DNA of 64,000 nucleotides from Paludisphaera soli (GCF_011064595.1 NZ_JAALJI010000029.1:1-64000), one strand, 5' to 3'; positions 36,448 through 50,941 are shown, counted from the first letter of the stretch. Translations and numbers: made by a program. The notes: generated from the sequence alone by a model not told the origin.

Positions 36448-38127
36448 ATGGGACGGGCCTACTGCCACCCCGCGATGAAGCAGCTCAAGGATCAGCAGAC
36501 GCGATTCGCGCCGAAGGAGAAGCGGCTCGAGCAGGTTGAGCGGGCCGAACAGCTCCTGGGCGAGATCGACCGCAATAAACTGTACCCCTACGACTACCTC
36601 TGCTTCCGGATCACCGGGTTCCGCCCCGACAACGGGTCGGTCCTGATGCTGGAAGGGGACGAGGCGCGACGCGACCTCCGGCAGTTCGTGGAGGACCTCT
36701 CGGCGACCGTCCGACAGCCGGTCGAGCAGGCGACCGAGCCGGTGCTCACGGTCGACGAGGTGAGCAAGAAGTACAACGTCTCCACGCGTACGGTGACGCG
36801 GTGGCGGCGGCAGGGCCTGGTGGCGCGTCGTTTCGTGATCGACGGGCGGGCCAAAGTCGGGTTCTTGGAATCCAGCCTGCAACGGTTCGTGGCCGAGCAT
36901 CGCGGCCAGGTGGAACGGGGCTCGAGATTTCGACAACTGACCGACGCGGAGAGGGATGAGATCATCCGCCGCGCCCGTCGCATGTCGCAATTTCGATCGG
37001 GCGAGGTCGGCCTGATCGAGATCGCGCGGAGGATCGCTACGAAAATGGCACGCTCGACCGAGACGGTGAGATTGACCCTCAAGGCGTACGATCGCGAACA
37101 CCCCGACCGGGCGATCTTCGGCCCCTCCACGACGCCGCTCGACGACGACGCGAAGGCCCAGATCTATCTCCGGCACCGCATGGGCGTCTCCGCCGAGAAC
37201 CTGGCGATCGAGTACGGCCGCACGCGATCCAGCGTCTATCGCCTCATCAACGAGGTGCGCGCCAAGCGACTCCTCGAAACCAAGCTGGAATTCATCGGCA
37301 ACGACTCGTTCGACGATCCCAAGTCCAAGTCCGTCATCATGGCCCCGCTCCCCGCGCCGGCCGACGGCAAGGCCCCGCGCCGGCCCAAGGCCCCCAAGGG
37401 GCTGCCGCCGTACCTGGCCAGCCTGTATGAAGTGCCGCTCCTCGACCGCGAGCAGGAAGCCCACCTGTTCCGCCAGATGAACTACCTGAAGTCCCAGGCC
37501 GTCAAGCTCCGCGAGCAGCTCGACCCGGCCAAGGCCAAGACCGCCGCCCTCGACAAGATCGAGGCCCTGCAAGAGCAGGCCCTGGCGGTCAAGAACCAGA
37601 TCATCCGCGCCAACCTTCGGCTCGTCGTCTCCATCGCCAAGCGGCACGTCGGCCCCTCGAACAACTTCTTCGAGCTGGTCTCCGACGGCAACATGAGCCT
37701 CATCCGCGCCGTGGAGAAGTTCGACTACGCCCGCGGCAACAAGTTCAGCACGTACGCCTCCTGGGCGATCATGAAGAACTACGCCCGGACCATCCCCGAG
37801 GAGAACTACCGCCGCGACCGGTTCGTCACCGGCCACGAGGAGATGTTCGAGGCCGCGGCCGACAATCGGATCGACGAACACGAATACGAAAGCGCCCTCA
37901 AGCGCATGCAGGAGGCCATCCGGGGCATGCTCGACCGCCTGGACGATCGCGAGAAGCTGATCATCACCAGCCGGTTCGGCCTCGGCGGCGCCTCCGAGCG
38001 GACCCTCGAACAGCTCGGCCGCGAGCTGGGCATCACCAAGGAACGCGTCCGCCAGATCGAGTCGCGGGGCGTCGACAAGCTCCGACGCATCGCCGGCGAG
38101 CAGAAGCTCGACCTTCCGATGCTCTGA
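36448..38127 (+). CDS. sigma-70 family factor with HTH-rich N-terminal extension
   Basis: 559 residues. Residues 1-300 are not a normal sigma region 1: they hold a MerR-like helix-turn-helix (VDEVSKKYNVSTRTVTRWRR, near 102) and another HTH (GVSAENLAIEYGRTRSSVYR, near 246). Sigma region 2 follows (QIIRANLRLVVSIAKRHV, SLIRAVEKFDYARGNKFSTY, ASWAIMKNYARTIPEE), then region 3 and region 4 (TLEQLGRELGITKERVRQIE, near 529). Region 2 departs from housekeeping sigma after ASWAI. It binds core RNA polymerase; promoters unknown. GGGGAGG precedes ATG 36448. Confidence 0.9.
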   Translation: MGRAYCHPAMKQLKDQQTRFAPKEKRLEQVERAEQLLGEIDRNKLYPYDYLCFRITGFRPDNGSVLMLEGDEARRDLRQFVEDLSATVRQPVEQATEPVLTVDEVSKKYNVSTRTVTRWRRQGLVARRFVIDGRAKVGFLESSLQRFVAEHRGQVERGSRFRQLTDAERDEIIRRARRMSQFRSGEVGLIEIARRIATKMARSTETVRLTLKAYDREHPDRAIFGPSTTPLDDDAKAQIYLRHRMGVSAENLAIEYGRTRSSVYRLINEVRAKRLLETKLEFIGNDSFDDPKSKSVIMAPLPAPADGKAPRRPKAPKGLPPYLASLYEVPLLDREQEAHLFRQMNYLKSQAVKLREQLDPAKAKTAALDKIEALQEQALAVKNQIIRANLRLVVSIAKRHVGPSNNFFELVSDGNMSLIRAVEKFDYARGNKFSTYASWAIMKNYARTIPEENYRRDRFVTGHEEMFEAAADNRIDEHEYESALKRMQEAIRGMLDRLDDREKLIITSRFGLGGASERTLEQLGRELGITKERVRQIESRGVDKLRRIAGEQKLDLPML

Positions 38128-38159
38128 TTCGACCGCCCCGGAGACCCGCGCCGAAGAAA

Positions 38160-38209
38160 CGACGGCCGGACCCGGATCGAGCCCCAGGCTCCTGTGCGTC
38201 CGGCCGTCG
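38160..38209. terminator. terminator hairpin between convergent genes
   Basis: A 12-bp stem (38160-38171 with 38198-38209) with a 26-base loop lies between the sigma factor gene and the convergent PEP-CTERM gene. No T-run is present. Confidence 0.5.
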
Positions 38210-38233
38210 CTGTTCATCCGCGGCGACCGCCCC

Positions 38234-39115
38234 TCAGGACGCCCGGCGCGTCGGCCGACGGCGAGAAACCTGATAGCCGACGCCGAACGCCCCGGCGACC
38301 GCCAGCAGGATCACGGAGGAAGGCTCCGACACGGCGACGAACTGACCGGTCAGGTTGCCGCCGTTGAACGCGCCGGTCCCCTGGATCTTGCCGCCGTTGT
38401 TCTTGTAGACGGTGTTGCCCGAGCCGTTGATGATGTCGATGATCCCATTGTTCGGGACCGGGGGCGGGTAGACGGGGGCCGGAGGCGTGGGCGGCGTCGG
38501 AGGCGTCGGCGGGGGCGGGGGAGGCGTCAGGCTGTCCACCACCTCGTAGACGATGTCGGAGATCGTCCAGGCCGCCAGGGCCCCCGTGAAGGCCCCGGCC
38601 CAGCCCGCGATCCAGCCCCCCACCCCCGCGCCGATCACCAGTTCCGCCCCCCGGACGACCCAGCTCCGGCTGCCCGTCCCGAACGTCCCCTGGTCCGCAT
38701 ACTGCATCTCTTGATAGTCGCTGATCCCCGCGTCGTAGACCCAGAAGGTCTGACCGTTCGTGGAAATCGGCTCCAGACCCCAGGATCCCCCGCCGGCGAT
38801 CGAGACCGTGATGTCCTCGCCGATGTCGCCGACCAGCACCGTCGAGAGGTCCAGCGCCAGCTGCTGGCCGCCGACCAGGCCCGAGAGCGAGAGCGTGGCC
38901 GAGGTGTCGGTGTAGCTCCCCGTGAACTCGATCACATCCTGCGTCGAGAACGGGGTCGTCTCATTCAGGATCCGCAACGTCATCGAAGCGGACTGCAGCA
39001 GCGAGGTGGCGTTCATCCCCTCCCGGGGCGTCATCATGATCTCCGCCCGGGCGAACCCGGCCGTCATCGACGCGAGCAAGATCGACGACGCGATCATCCT
39101 GGCCAGTCGACTCAT
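38234..39115 (-). CDS. PEP-CTERM-type surface protein with Pro-rich linker
   Basis: 293 residues from ATG 39115 with a GGGAGG site. A signal peptide (RMIASSILLASMTAGFARA) is followed by a beta-rich domain, a Gly/Ala/Trp-rich hydrophobic segment (VIGAGVGGWIAGWAGAFTGA), a Pro-rich linker of repeated TPP units, and a short Asn/Gly-rich domain. The tail has SEPSS, a hydrophobic helix (VILLAVAGAFGVGYQV) and a basic end SRRRPTRRAS, which is the PEP-CTERM layout with a variant SEPS motif. It would be handled by an exosortase. It converges with the sigma factor gene. Confidence 0.85.
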   Translation of the reverse strand: MSRLARMIASSILLASMTAGFARAEIMMTPREGMNATSLLQSASMTLRILNETTPFSTQDVIEFTGSYTDTSATLSLSGLVGGQQLALDLSTVLVGDIGEDITVSIAGGGSWGLEPISTNGQTFWVYDAGISDYQEMQYADQGTFGTGSRSWVVRGAELVIGAGVGGWIAGWAGAFTGALAAWTISDIVYEVVDSLTPPPPPPTPPTPPTPPAPVYPPPVPNNGIIDIINGSGNTVYKNNGGKIQGTGAFNGGNLTGQFVAVSEPSSVILLAVAGAFGVGYQVSRRRPTRRAS

Positions 39116-39747
39116 AAGTGCCTCCCTGGAACCGACGATCGGAACCGCTCGGCCAAGCGAAGGAACACGACCCGATCGGCCCCGCCCCGACGACGCACAG
39201 CCACGCGGCGTCGCCGGGCGGAACCAGGACCTTCGAGCCCCCCGCGTCACGATTGCGAGACATCGCCCCGGAACCGGGCCTCCCGACGTCGCACGCGAAC
39301 CGTTTTCAATCCAACTTGAACGCGCCCGCTCGCAATCCGGCCGCTCCCGTGCGCTCCCGACGACGAATGGACGCGATCGCAGACCGCAACGCCGCCGCCC
39401 GAACTTATGCAAGCGAATTCCACATATTTCTTGGTTTCTTTCCCCTCGATTCATTGGAGAAGCCCCCGGACGCGGGCCGCGGGGGCCGAAACGAGGGGCA
39501 CGTCGACGAGGCCGCCGCGAACATCCGGCTCCCGACCGTCGGGACCGCGCCCCGGCTCGGGGGACGCCGGGCGTGACGCGGGGCGGAGGCCGCGGCGGCG
39601 ATTTTTCCGCCCACCCCTTGCCCCCGGGGACGGGGGTCGCTACATTGATCCAACGCGCCGACCGTGGTCGTCACGACGTCGGCGAGTGAATCAAGCTTGA
39701 ATCCGGACGGCCGCCCGCTAGAATGGGGACTTGCCGGCCTGAACGCC
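39116..39747. other. 632-bp spacer before tRNA-tuf operon
   Basis: No gene is convincing. An A+T-rich stretch at about 39404-39460 may belong to the PEP-CTERM gene's leftward promoter, but no clear hexamers were found. A GC hairpin (CCCCCG/CGGGGG) lies near 39470-39490, and the tRNA operon promoter is at the right end. Confidence 0.4.
39697..39724 (+). promoter_or_regulatory. promoter of the tRNA-tuf operon
   Basis: TTGAAT at 39697-39702 and TAGAAT at 39719-39724, 16-base spacer. The first tRNA starts 23 bases after the -10 element, so transcription should begin just before it. Confidence 0.7.
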
Positions 39748-39820
39748 GCTGGCGTAGCTCAACCGGCAGAGCAACGGTTTTGTAAACCGTAGGTTGTGAG
39801 TTCGACTCTCACCGCCAGCT
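39748..39820 (+). tRNA. tRNA-Thr(TGT)
   Basis: 73 bases. The acceptor stem GCTGGCG/CGCCAGC, anticodon arm ACGGT-TTTGTAA-ACCGT and the T-arm GTGAG-TTCGACT-CTCAC all pair. The anticodon TGT (39781-39783) reads ACA. Confidence 0.97.
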
Positions 39821-39864
39821 CTCCCGGGGCCCGCTTCGCGACGGCGGCCGACCAAGCGAATGAC

Positions 39865-39946
<82 letters not shown>

Positions 39947-40020
39947 CTCGGAACGTCGAGGATCAAGACAGGGAGGCTTGCAGGAGGGGATCGAGAGGGT
40001 CGCCGGGGCGAGGGACGCAC

Positions 40021-40091
40021 GCGGGTGTAGCTCAATGGTAGAGTCCCTGCCTTCCAAGCAGGTCGTGTGGGTTCGATTCCCATCACCCGCT
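40021..40091 (+). tRNA. tRNA-Gly(TCC)
   Basis: 71 bases. The acceptor stem GCGGGTG/CACCCGC and anticodon arm CCTGC-CTTCCAA-GCAGG pair; anticodon TCC at 40053-40055. Confidence 0.97.
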
Positions 40092-40181
40092 CTGGCCCGG
40101 AGAGACCGGCCGAACCACCCTGGTGGCGAGGCCCGCCCGCTCGGTCGTCCGTGAGAGGCCCTTGACGTTCCTTGCGAACAC

Positions 40182-40254
<73 letters not shown>

Positions 40255-40415
40255 TTCGGGTCGGTCGCCCGTGATCGGGCGTAGAGGAGTTTGCCCCGCG
40301 ACCAGCCCCGGTCGTCGGGGAGGCCGTCCGAAACGGACCTGGCCGGCGGGTGGGGCTTGGTGATGGATCCCCGCCGAAGACTTGACTTCGAGATTGCCGA
40401 AAAGGCGCTGAGCAC

Positions 40416-41627
<1,212 letters not shown>

Positions 41628-41635
41628 CCTCGGGA

Positions 41636-41658
41636 TCGGGGGGCTTCCGGCCCCCCGA
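41636..41658 (+). terminator. hairpin after tuf
   Basis: A 9-bp stem (41636-41644 with 41650-41658) around TTCCG begins 8 bases after the tuf stop codon. No T-run is present, so read-through to rpmG is possible. Confidence 0.5.
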
Positions 41659-41877
41659 GACCCGTCTCTCCCATCCGACGGCCCTCTCCGCCCGGCGATC
41701 CATCCGGATCGGGAGGGTCGCCGCGATCTCCGCCCGCGAACGAAATTGAAGTCGGTTTCCAAAGGTGCGGCCGCCCGCACTCCCCGGTGATCCGGGGCGG
41801 CGGGCCCCGCGCCTCGAGTTTTCCAGGGGATGTCCGGCGGAGTCCGAGACGACGGCCGGTACCGGGGTGTTATCGCG

Positions 41878-42030
41878 ATGCGTGAATACGTCTGGCTCGA
41901 GTGCACGGCCTGCGGCGACAAGAACTACCGCGTCCAGAAAGAGACCCGCGGGGCCAACCGCCTGGACCTCAAGAAGTACTGCCGCCGCGAGCGCAAGCAC
42001 ACGGCGCACAAGGAATCCCGCAAGAAGTGA
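41878..42030 (+). CDS. rpmG: 50S ribosomal protein L33
   Basis: 50 residues, a usual length. MREYVWLECTACGDKNYRVQ then KKYCRRERKHTAHKE. The first Cys pair is intact (CTAC); of the second pair only one Cys remains (YCRRERKH, with a nearby His). ATG 41878 begins at the family's N-terminus; the longer frame from 41830 is not coding. Only a weak ribosome-binding site is visible. The gene lies between tuf and tRNA-Trp, as in many bacteria. Confidence 0.95.
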   Translation: MREYVWLECTACGDKNYRVQKETRGANRLDLKKYCRRERKHTAHKESRKK

Positions 42031-42163
42031 CCGGCCCGGAGCGGTCGTGAATCGGCCCGCGGGCCCGAAGTCTCGACGCGAGAACGCCCACCCTCATGGT
42101 CCTATCTTCGATAGACTTGGGGGTTCCCCCGGACGGCCCTTTCGGGGAGTCGTCCCGACCCAC

Positions 42164-42236
42164 ACGAGCGTAGCTCAATTGGCAGAGCACCGGTTTCCAA
42201 AACCGGCGGTTGGGGGTTCGATTCCCTCCGCTCGTG
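42164..42236 (+). tRNA. tRNA-Trp(CCA)
   Basis: 73 bases. The acceptor stem ACGAGCG/CGCTCGT and anticodon arm CCGGT-TTCCAAA-ACCGG pair; anticodon CCA at 42197-42199. It sits between rpmG and secE. Confidence 0.97.
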
Positions 42237-42426
42237 CTTCGACCGCCGCCGGGAGTCGCGGCGGTCCTTGGGGATGGGGTGGCGGTCGAGGCCGTCGGGG
42301 CCTTGCGGGCCCTCAACTCTCCATCCCCGGCCCGGGTCTTCGGCGAAGGCTCGCCACGGACCTCGTCCCCCTCGATCCCGGCCCGCTGGAGCCTGCGGTT
42401 TCCCCATTCCGAATGGAACGGTCGAC

Positions 42427-42951
42427 ATGGGTAAAGTGAAAGACGAAGTTTCGGGGCAGAAACCGACCAAGCCCCCCCAGGGGAAGCCGAGGGGCGGGAC
42501 GCTGGGCGCTCTCTTCGTGTTCCTCGCGAATTTCTTCAGCACCAAGTTGTACAAGCCCATGCAGGGCTGGTACGCCCGCCTTTACACCGCCGTGGCGCTG
42601 GGCTTGATGGCGTTCGGCGCGGTCTGGCACGTCTACCAGAGCTCGCTGGAGTACCCGCCCGCCTGGAGGTTCGCGATCCCCGCCGGCCTGGCCGCGGTCC
42701 TGGGATGGGCGATCTTCCGGATCGTCCACTATCCGGTCTTCGCCGAGTTCCTGATCGCGACCGAGGCGGAGATGAACAAGGTCTCCTGGACGTCGAAGGA
42801 AGACCTCTACCGGTCGACGATCGTCGTCCTGGCGACGGTCCTGGTCCTGGCGGTCTATCTGTTCGTGGTCGACTGGTTCTGGCTGTTCCTCCTGCGGGTG
42901 ATCGGCGTGCTCCAGTTCAGCGGCGGGGGCAGCTTCGGTTCGACGGCCTGA
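42427..42951 (+). CDS. secE: preprotein translocase subunit SecE
   Basis: 174 residues, longer than the minimal SecE. After a basic N-terminal part come two helices (LYTAVALGLMAFGAVWHV, FAIPAGLAAVLGWAIFRI) that minimal SecE lacks, then the conserved amphipathic segment EAEMNKVSWTSKEDLYRSTIV and the last helix (VLATVLVLAVYLFVVDWFWL). It stabilises SecY in the inner membrane. ATG 42427 is preceded by GGAA only. Gene order rpmG-tRNA-secE-nusG supports the call. Confidence 0.95.
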   Translation: MGKVKDEVSGQKPTKPPQGKPRGGTLGALFVFLANFFSTKLYKPMQGWYARLYTAVALGLMAFGAVWHVYQSSLEYPPAWRFAIPAGLAAVLGWAIFRIVHYPVFAEFLIATEAEMNKVSWTSKEDLYRSTIVVLATVLVLAVYLFVVDWFWLFLLRVIGVLQFSGGGSFGSTA

Positions 42952-43216
42952 CCTGAGCCGTCGTCCGGACGGCGAAAACGCCCGGGCGCGAGCCCCCCGC
43001 GGCTCCCCGGGACTCTTCGCAGGGCCTTCGCACGACAATCTGGGCTTCCCTCGACGACCGCTCCTCGTGTATCTTCGTGGATTCCCCGCCTCCCGCCCCG
43101 TTCCCGGACGCTTGCCGCAGGCGGCGACCCTTTGACCGACGATCGGGGCCGACGGCTGCGAACGCCCCGGCCCCGACCCTCCGACCCGTACACCGAAACG
43201 CGCCGTATTACGTTCC

Positions 43217-44029
43217 ATGAGCCAACCGACGCACGAGTTCGACGAAACGACCCCGCAGCCCGAATCTCCCGACACCTCGGCTTCGGACGACGCCCCGTCG
43301 GATGAACCGGCCGTCGAGGTGGAGGAGGAGACGCCGGACGGCGGCGTCGCGCGCGGCGGGAGGGCCTCCGCCAGGACCCGGACCCCCGCCCCGGAGCCCG
43401 AGCCGGTCGACGAAGACGTCGAGGCCGACGAGGAACCCGCGGTCGAGGTGGACGAGGACGCCGATCCCCCGCCCGATCTGGTCTGGTACGTCCTCAAGGT
43501 TCAGAGCTCTCGCGAGGACACCATCGCGCAAGCCCTCCAGCGTCGGGTGAAGATCCAGGGCCTGGAGCGCTTTTTCGGCGTGACCCCGGAGGGGAGCCCC
43601 CGGATCGTCGTGCCGACCGAGAAGATCACCGAGATCCGCAACAACAAGAAACGCATCGTCGAGCGCAAGACGTATCCCGGCTACATCATGGTGCAGATGG
43701 AGCTGAACGAGAAGACCTGGTTCCTGGTGCGGGAGACGCCCGGCGTCGGCGACTTCGTGGGGGCCCACGGGACCCCGACGAAGATGACCGAGGCCGAGGT
43801 CAACCAGATGCTCAACCACCAGGAAGAGCAGACGACGGCCAAGTCGCCGACCGTCCGCATCGACGTCGAGCGGGGCGATCGCGTGAAGATCAAGGACGGC
43901 CCGTTCGAGAACTTCGAGGGGACGGTGGAAGAGGTCATCGAGGGTCGCGGCCTGGTCAAGGTGATGCTCATCATCTTCAACCGCCCCACCCCCGTCGACC
44001 TGGAGTACTGGCAGCTCGAACGGCTGTGA
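43217..44029 (+). CDS. nusG: transcription termination/antitermination protein NusG
   Basis: 270 residues. The first 87 residues are an acidic, Pro-rich extension with no recognised fold. The NGN domain starts at [20 protein letters not shown] and has the core [19 protein letters not shown] and [12 protein letters not shown]. The C-terminal KOW domain is [20 protein letters not shown]. NusG binds the RNA polymerase clamp and couples it to Rho or the ribosome. The start at ATG 43217 has no clear ribosome-binding site; no better start between 43217 and the domain was found, and the frame is open upstream only a short way. Confidence 0.95.
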   Translation: MSQPTHEFDETTPQPESPDTSASDDAPSDEPAVEVEEETPDGGVARGGRASARTRTPAPEPEPVDEDVEADEEPAVEVDEDADPPPDLVWYVLKVQSSREDTIAQALQRRVKIQGLERFFGVTPEGSPRIVVPTEKITEIRNNKKRIVERKTYPGYIMVQMELNEKTWFLVRETPGVGDFVGAHGTPTKMTEAEVNQMLNHQEEQTTAKSPTVRIDVERGDRVKIKDGPFENFEGTVEEVIEGRGLVKVMLIIFNRPTPVDLEYWQLERL

Positions 44030-44126
44030 GCCGTCCCCCCCGGGGTCGCGAGGCGGCCCGTCGGGGGGATCGAGTCCGAGACGAGAACGATCCGAGCAAG
44101 GGACCCAAGGGGAGCGAGAATCCGCG

Positions 44127-44552
44127 ATGGCCAAGGTGATGACGGCGAAGGTCAAGCTGCAATGCCCGGGGGGACAGGCGACCCCGGCGCCCCCGGTCGG
44201 GCCCGCGCTCGGTCAGCACGGCGTGAACATCGGTCAGTTCGTGATGCAGTTCAACGAGCGGACCAAGGACATGAAGGGGACGACGATCCCCATCGAGATC
44301 ACGATCTACTCGGATCGGACCTTCGAGTTCATCACGAAGAGCCCCCCGGCCGCGGTCCTGCTGAAGCAGGCCGCGGGGATCGCCGCGGGCTCCGCCGTGC
44401 CGAACAAGACCAAGGTTGGGACCGTGACTGCCGAGCAGGTCCGGAAGATCGCCGAGACCAAGTTCCAGGACCTGAACGCCCGCGACCTGGACCACGCCTG
44501 CCGCGTGATCGCCGGCACCGCCCGGAGCATGGGGGTCGAGGTCAAGGGCTGA
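44127..44552 (+). CDS. rplK: 50S ribosomal protein L11
   Basis: 141 residues, full length. [20 protein letters not shown] is the family N-terminal motif and [33 protein letters not shown] and [12 protein letters not shown] complete it. L11 forms the GTPase-associated centre with L10 and L7/L12. The ATG at 44127 follows GGGGAGCGAG. It is 97 bases after nusG. Confidence 0.98.
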   Translation: MAKVMTAKVKLQCPGGQATPAPPVGPALGQHGVNIGQFVMQFNERTKDMKGTTIPIEITIYSDRTFEFITKSPPAAVLLKQAAGIAAGSAVPNKTKVGTVTAEQVRKIAETKFQDLNARDLDHACRVIAGTARSMGVEVKG

Positions 44553-44576
44553 TCGAAGCGAAGGCGACTCAGACAC

Positions 44577-44611
44577 GGCCGCCGCGCGGGGAAGGGCCCC
44601 GGGCGGCGGCC
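44577..44611 (+). promoter_or_regulatory. hairpin between rplK and rplA
   Basis: A 9-bp stem (44577-44585 with 44603-44611) starts 24 bases after the rplK stop. Position would suit an attenuator or an RNA-processing site; no T-run is present. Confidence 0.35.
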
Positions 44612-44777
44612 ATCGGTCGGGGGTCGGGGCGGGGCTAGGCCCTCCCCAGCCCCGCGTCCCGGCCTCGCCGGGGCGTCGACCGTCTCCTCATGGCGCGACC
44701 GCCCGCCGAGGGACGGACGGATTTCTTGACGACGAAGGCGGCAGCTCTCCTGCGAGGGGGGCGAAAGGGGTGACGAC

Positions 44778-45458
44778 TTGGCTTACCGTTCGAAACGCTA
44801 TCGCGCGCTTACGGGGAAGGTGAAAGACACCGCCCTCATGGCGCTGCCCGAGGCGGTGAAGATCCTCAAGGGGTTCAACACCACCAAGTTCAACCAGACC
44901 GTCGAGGTCTCCACCCACCTGGGCATCGACCCGAGGCAGAGCGACCAGAACGTGCGCGGTTCCGTGGCCTTGCCCCACGGCATCGGCAAGGACGTGCGGG
45001 TGGCCGTGTTCGCCCAGGGCGACAACGCCGAGAAGGCGCGGGCGGCGGGCGCCGACATCGTCGGCGCCGACGACCTGGCCCAGCAGATCAAGGGGGGGAC
45101 GATGGACTTCGACGTCGCCCTGGCCACGCCCGACATGATGGGCGTCGTCGGCCCCCTGGGCCGGGTGCTGGGCCCTCGCGGCCTGATGCCCTCGCCCCGG
45201 TCCGGCACCGTGACGACCGACATCGCCTCGGCGGTGCGGGAGTTCAAGGCGGGCAAGATCGAGTTCCGCAACGACAAGGGGGGCAACGTGGCGGTCCCGG
45301 TCGGGAAGATCAACTTCTCGGAGGACCAGCTCGTCGAGAACATCGTCGCCTTCCTCGCCTACCTGCGGACGATCAAGCCGGCGACCTCGAAGGGGACGTA
45401 CATCCAGACGGTCACGATCTCGGCCACGATGAGCCCCGGAATCCGGGTTTCCGCGTGA
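44778..45458 (+). CDS. rplA: 50S ribosomal protein L1
   Basis: 226 residues. Family segments: [55 protein letters not shown] and [21 protein letters not shown]1 forms the ribosome stalk at the E site. The start is TTG at 44778 with AAAGGGGTG upstream; no ATG is available near the N-terminus. The rplK-rplA spacer of 225 bases is long for this pair. Confidence 0.97.
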   Translation: MAYRSKRYRALTGKVKDTALMALPEAVKILKGFNTTKFNQTVEVSTHLGIDPRQSDQNVRGSVALPHGIGKDVRVAVFAQGDNAEKARAAGADIVGADDLAQQIKGGTMDFDVALATPDMMGVVGPLGRVLGPRGLMPSPRSGTVTTDIASAVREFKAGKIEFRNDKGGNVAVPVGKINFSEDQLVENIVAFLAYLRTIKPATSKGTYIQTVTISATMSPGIRVSA

Positions 45459-45531
45459 TCGGGCCCTCGGCCCATCGCCGGAGGCGTCGCAACCCACCGA
45501 ACACGACGAGACGGGAACCACGGTCCCAGCC

Positions 45532-46092
45532 ATGAGTAAATACGTAAAAGAAATGATGATGGATCAGCTCCGCGACGATCTCGCGGGGAGTCGGTCCATG
45601 CTGATCCTCGACTTCAAGGGGCTGGACGCGGTCAGCGAGCACCAGTTCCGGATGGACCTCCGCAAGAAGTCGATCAAGGTGCGGACCCTGAAGAACACGC
45701 TGGCGCGCCGGGTCCTGACGGACATGGGCGTGGACGGGCTGTCGAAGTACCTGGAGGGGCCGTCTGTCCTGGTCTGGGGCGGAGACGGCCCGGCCGAGCT
45801 GGCGAAGGAGATCTCGGCGCAGCTCAAGAAGCTGAAGAAGCCGCAGATCAAGGGGGGCGCCGTCGACGGCGTGGTGATCGGCCCCGAGCAGGTCGAGGAC
45901 ATCACCAAGCTCCCCAGCCGCGAGGAGCTGATCGGCCGCGTGGCGGCTCTGGCGCTCGCGCCGGCGACCCGCGTGGTCAGCCTGGCCAACGCGCCGATCT
46001 CTTCGATCGCGAGCCAGCTTCAGACGATTTGCGAAGGGGCCCCGGCGGACGACGCCGAAGCCCCGGCCGAGGCCGCCCCGGAAGGGGCCTGA
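45532..46092 (+). CDS. rplJ: 50S ribosomal protein L10
   Basis: 186 residues. L10 N-terminal domain with MLILDFKGLDAVSEHQFRMD and IKVRTLKNTLARR, then a C-terminal helical part (PATRVVSLANAPISSIASQL) to hold L7/L12 dimers. The tail is Ala/Glu/Pro-rich. The ATG at 45532 follows rplA by 73 bases; no L10-binding leader was recognised in that short gap. Confidence 0.97.
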   Translation: MSKYVKEMMMDQLRDDLAGSRSMLILDFKGLDAVSEHQFRMDLRKKSIKVRTLKNTLARRVLTDMGVDGLSKYLEGPSVLVWGGDGPAELAKEISAQLKKLKKPQIKGGAVDGVVIGPEQVEDITKLPSREELIGRVAALALAPATRVVSLANAPISSIASQLQTICEGAPADDAEAPAEAAPEGA

Positions 46093-46271
46093 CCCGGCCG
46101 ACCGGGCCGCCCCTCGGGGCCCGCGAACCATGACGACCCGGCGGGGGCCCCGGGGATCCCGAGCCGCCCGCCCCGCAGGCTTACCTTCATTTTCCATCGG
46201 GCGCGTCCGACGACGCACGCCGACGACCGACTCGCCTTATCTCGATCGAGGAAGAAAGGATCGTTCCCGCT

Positions 46272-46676
46272 ATGGCCACCGCCGAAGCCCCGACGTTCGC
46301 CGACAACATCAAGACCCTGGGTGATTCGATCGTCCAGCTGACCGTCCTCGAAGCCAAGGCCCTCGGCGACTACCTCGAGGTCGTGCACGGCATCAAGCCG
46401 GCCGCCGCGGCCGTCGCCGTCGCCGCCGCCCCGGCCGCCGGCCCGGCCGAGCCGGTCGCCGAGAAGACCGAGTTCGACGTCAGCCTGGAAGCGGTCGGCG
46501 CGAACAAGATCAACGTGATCAAGGTCGTCCGCGCCGCCACCAGCCTGGGCCTCAAGGAGGCCAAGGACCTGGTCGAGGCCGCCCCGAAGGAGGTCAAGAC
46601 CGGCCTCTCGAAGGACGACGCCGAGAAGCTCAAGAAGGAGCTCGAGGAAGCCGGCGCCACCGTCAAGCTCAAGTGA
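46272..46676 (+). CDS. rplL: 50S ribosomal protein L7/L12
   Basis: 134 residues. The N-terminal dimer helix is [20 protein letters not shown], then an Ala/Pro hinge ([18 protein letters not shown]), and the globular C-terminal domain with [20 protein letters not shown] and [17 protein letters not shown]. It recruits translation factors. AAAGGATCG lies upstream of ATG 46272. A hairpin follows just after the stop codon. Confidence 0.98.
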   Translation: MATAEAPTFADNIKTLGDSIVQLTVLEAKALGDYLEVVHGIKPAAAAVAVAAAPAAGPAEPVAEKTEFDVSLEAVGANKINVIKVVRAATSLGLKEAKDLVEAAPKEVKTGLSKDDAEKLKKELEEAGATVKLK

Positions 46677-46682
46677 GCCCTC

Positions 46683-46702
46683 GGGGGCGGCCCGCCGCCC
46701 CC
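46683..46702 (+). promoter_or_regulatory. hairpin directly after rplL
   Basis: An 8-bp G+C stem (46683-46690 with 46695-46702) around CCCG begins 6 bases after the rplL stop. In many bacteria an attenuator between rplL and rpoB lowers polymerase expression; here position suggests the same, but no T-run is seen. Confidence 0.45.
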
Positions 46703-47194
46703 GCGTCCTCCCGCACCCGCCGCCCGGGCGTTCGATCGCGAGCGTCCCGGGCCGTTTTCTCCCCCGCATGGTCCCGAAACACACGAGGGGCGCGGGCGAC
46801 GGCGAGACCGCCGTACCGCTCGACGCCCCCGTCGCCGTCCCTCTACGCTGTGCTCTGCTCGGACCGCGATCACGACGCGAACGCGACGGCCCCCGGCCCG
46901 GAACATGATGCGCCACCGACGACCAGCACTCGCCGACGCCGTCTCGGGCCCCCCCCGGATCGATCGCCCCCCCGCGCACGCTTCCCCGGCCCCGTCGTCC
47001 GTCCTGGAACGTCTCGAGACCCCCGACCGCCCCCAGGCCGAGTCGCCCGCGGACCCCCGCGGGCCGTCGCCGTTTGGGGAGGCCGCCCGCCGCCGCCGGC
47101 CGGCCCGGATGGATTCGGGAGCGTCCCCGGCGAGATCGACGACGACCGTGACCTCGGCCCGTGCCCCTTTCTCTACTCGAGGAGCGCGACCTTA
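46703..47194. other. rplL-rpoB spacer, no gene found
   Basis: About 490 bases of G+C-rich sequence, open in the rpoB frame, but with Arg/Pro-rich, non-protein-like translation. No promoter hexamers were convincing. The unusual length leaves room for regulatory RNA structure. Confidence 0.4.
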
Positions 47195-50914
<3,720 letters not shown>

Positions 50915-50941
50915 CCGCCCCCTTCGGCCCGATCGACGACG

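Noticed and set aside
46673-47194. N-terminal extension of RpoB from the longer open frame
   Set aside because: The extension is Arg/Pro-rich and absent in the family; ATG 47195 with GAGGAG gives the normal start.
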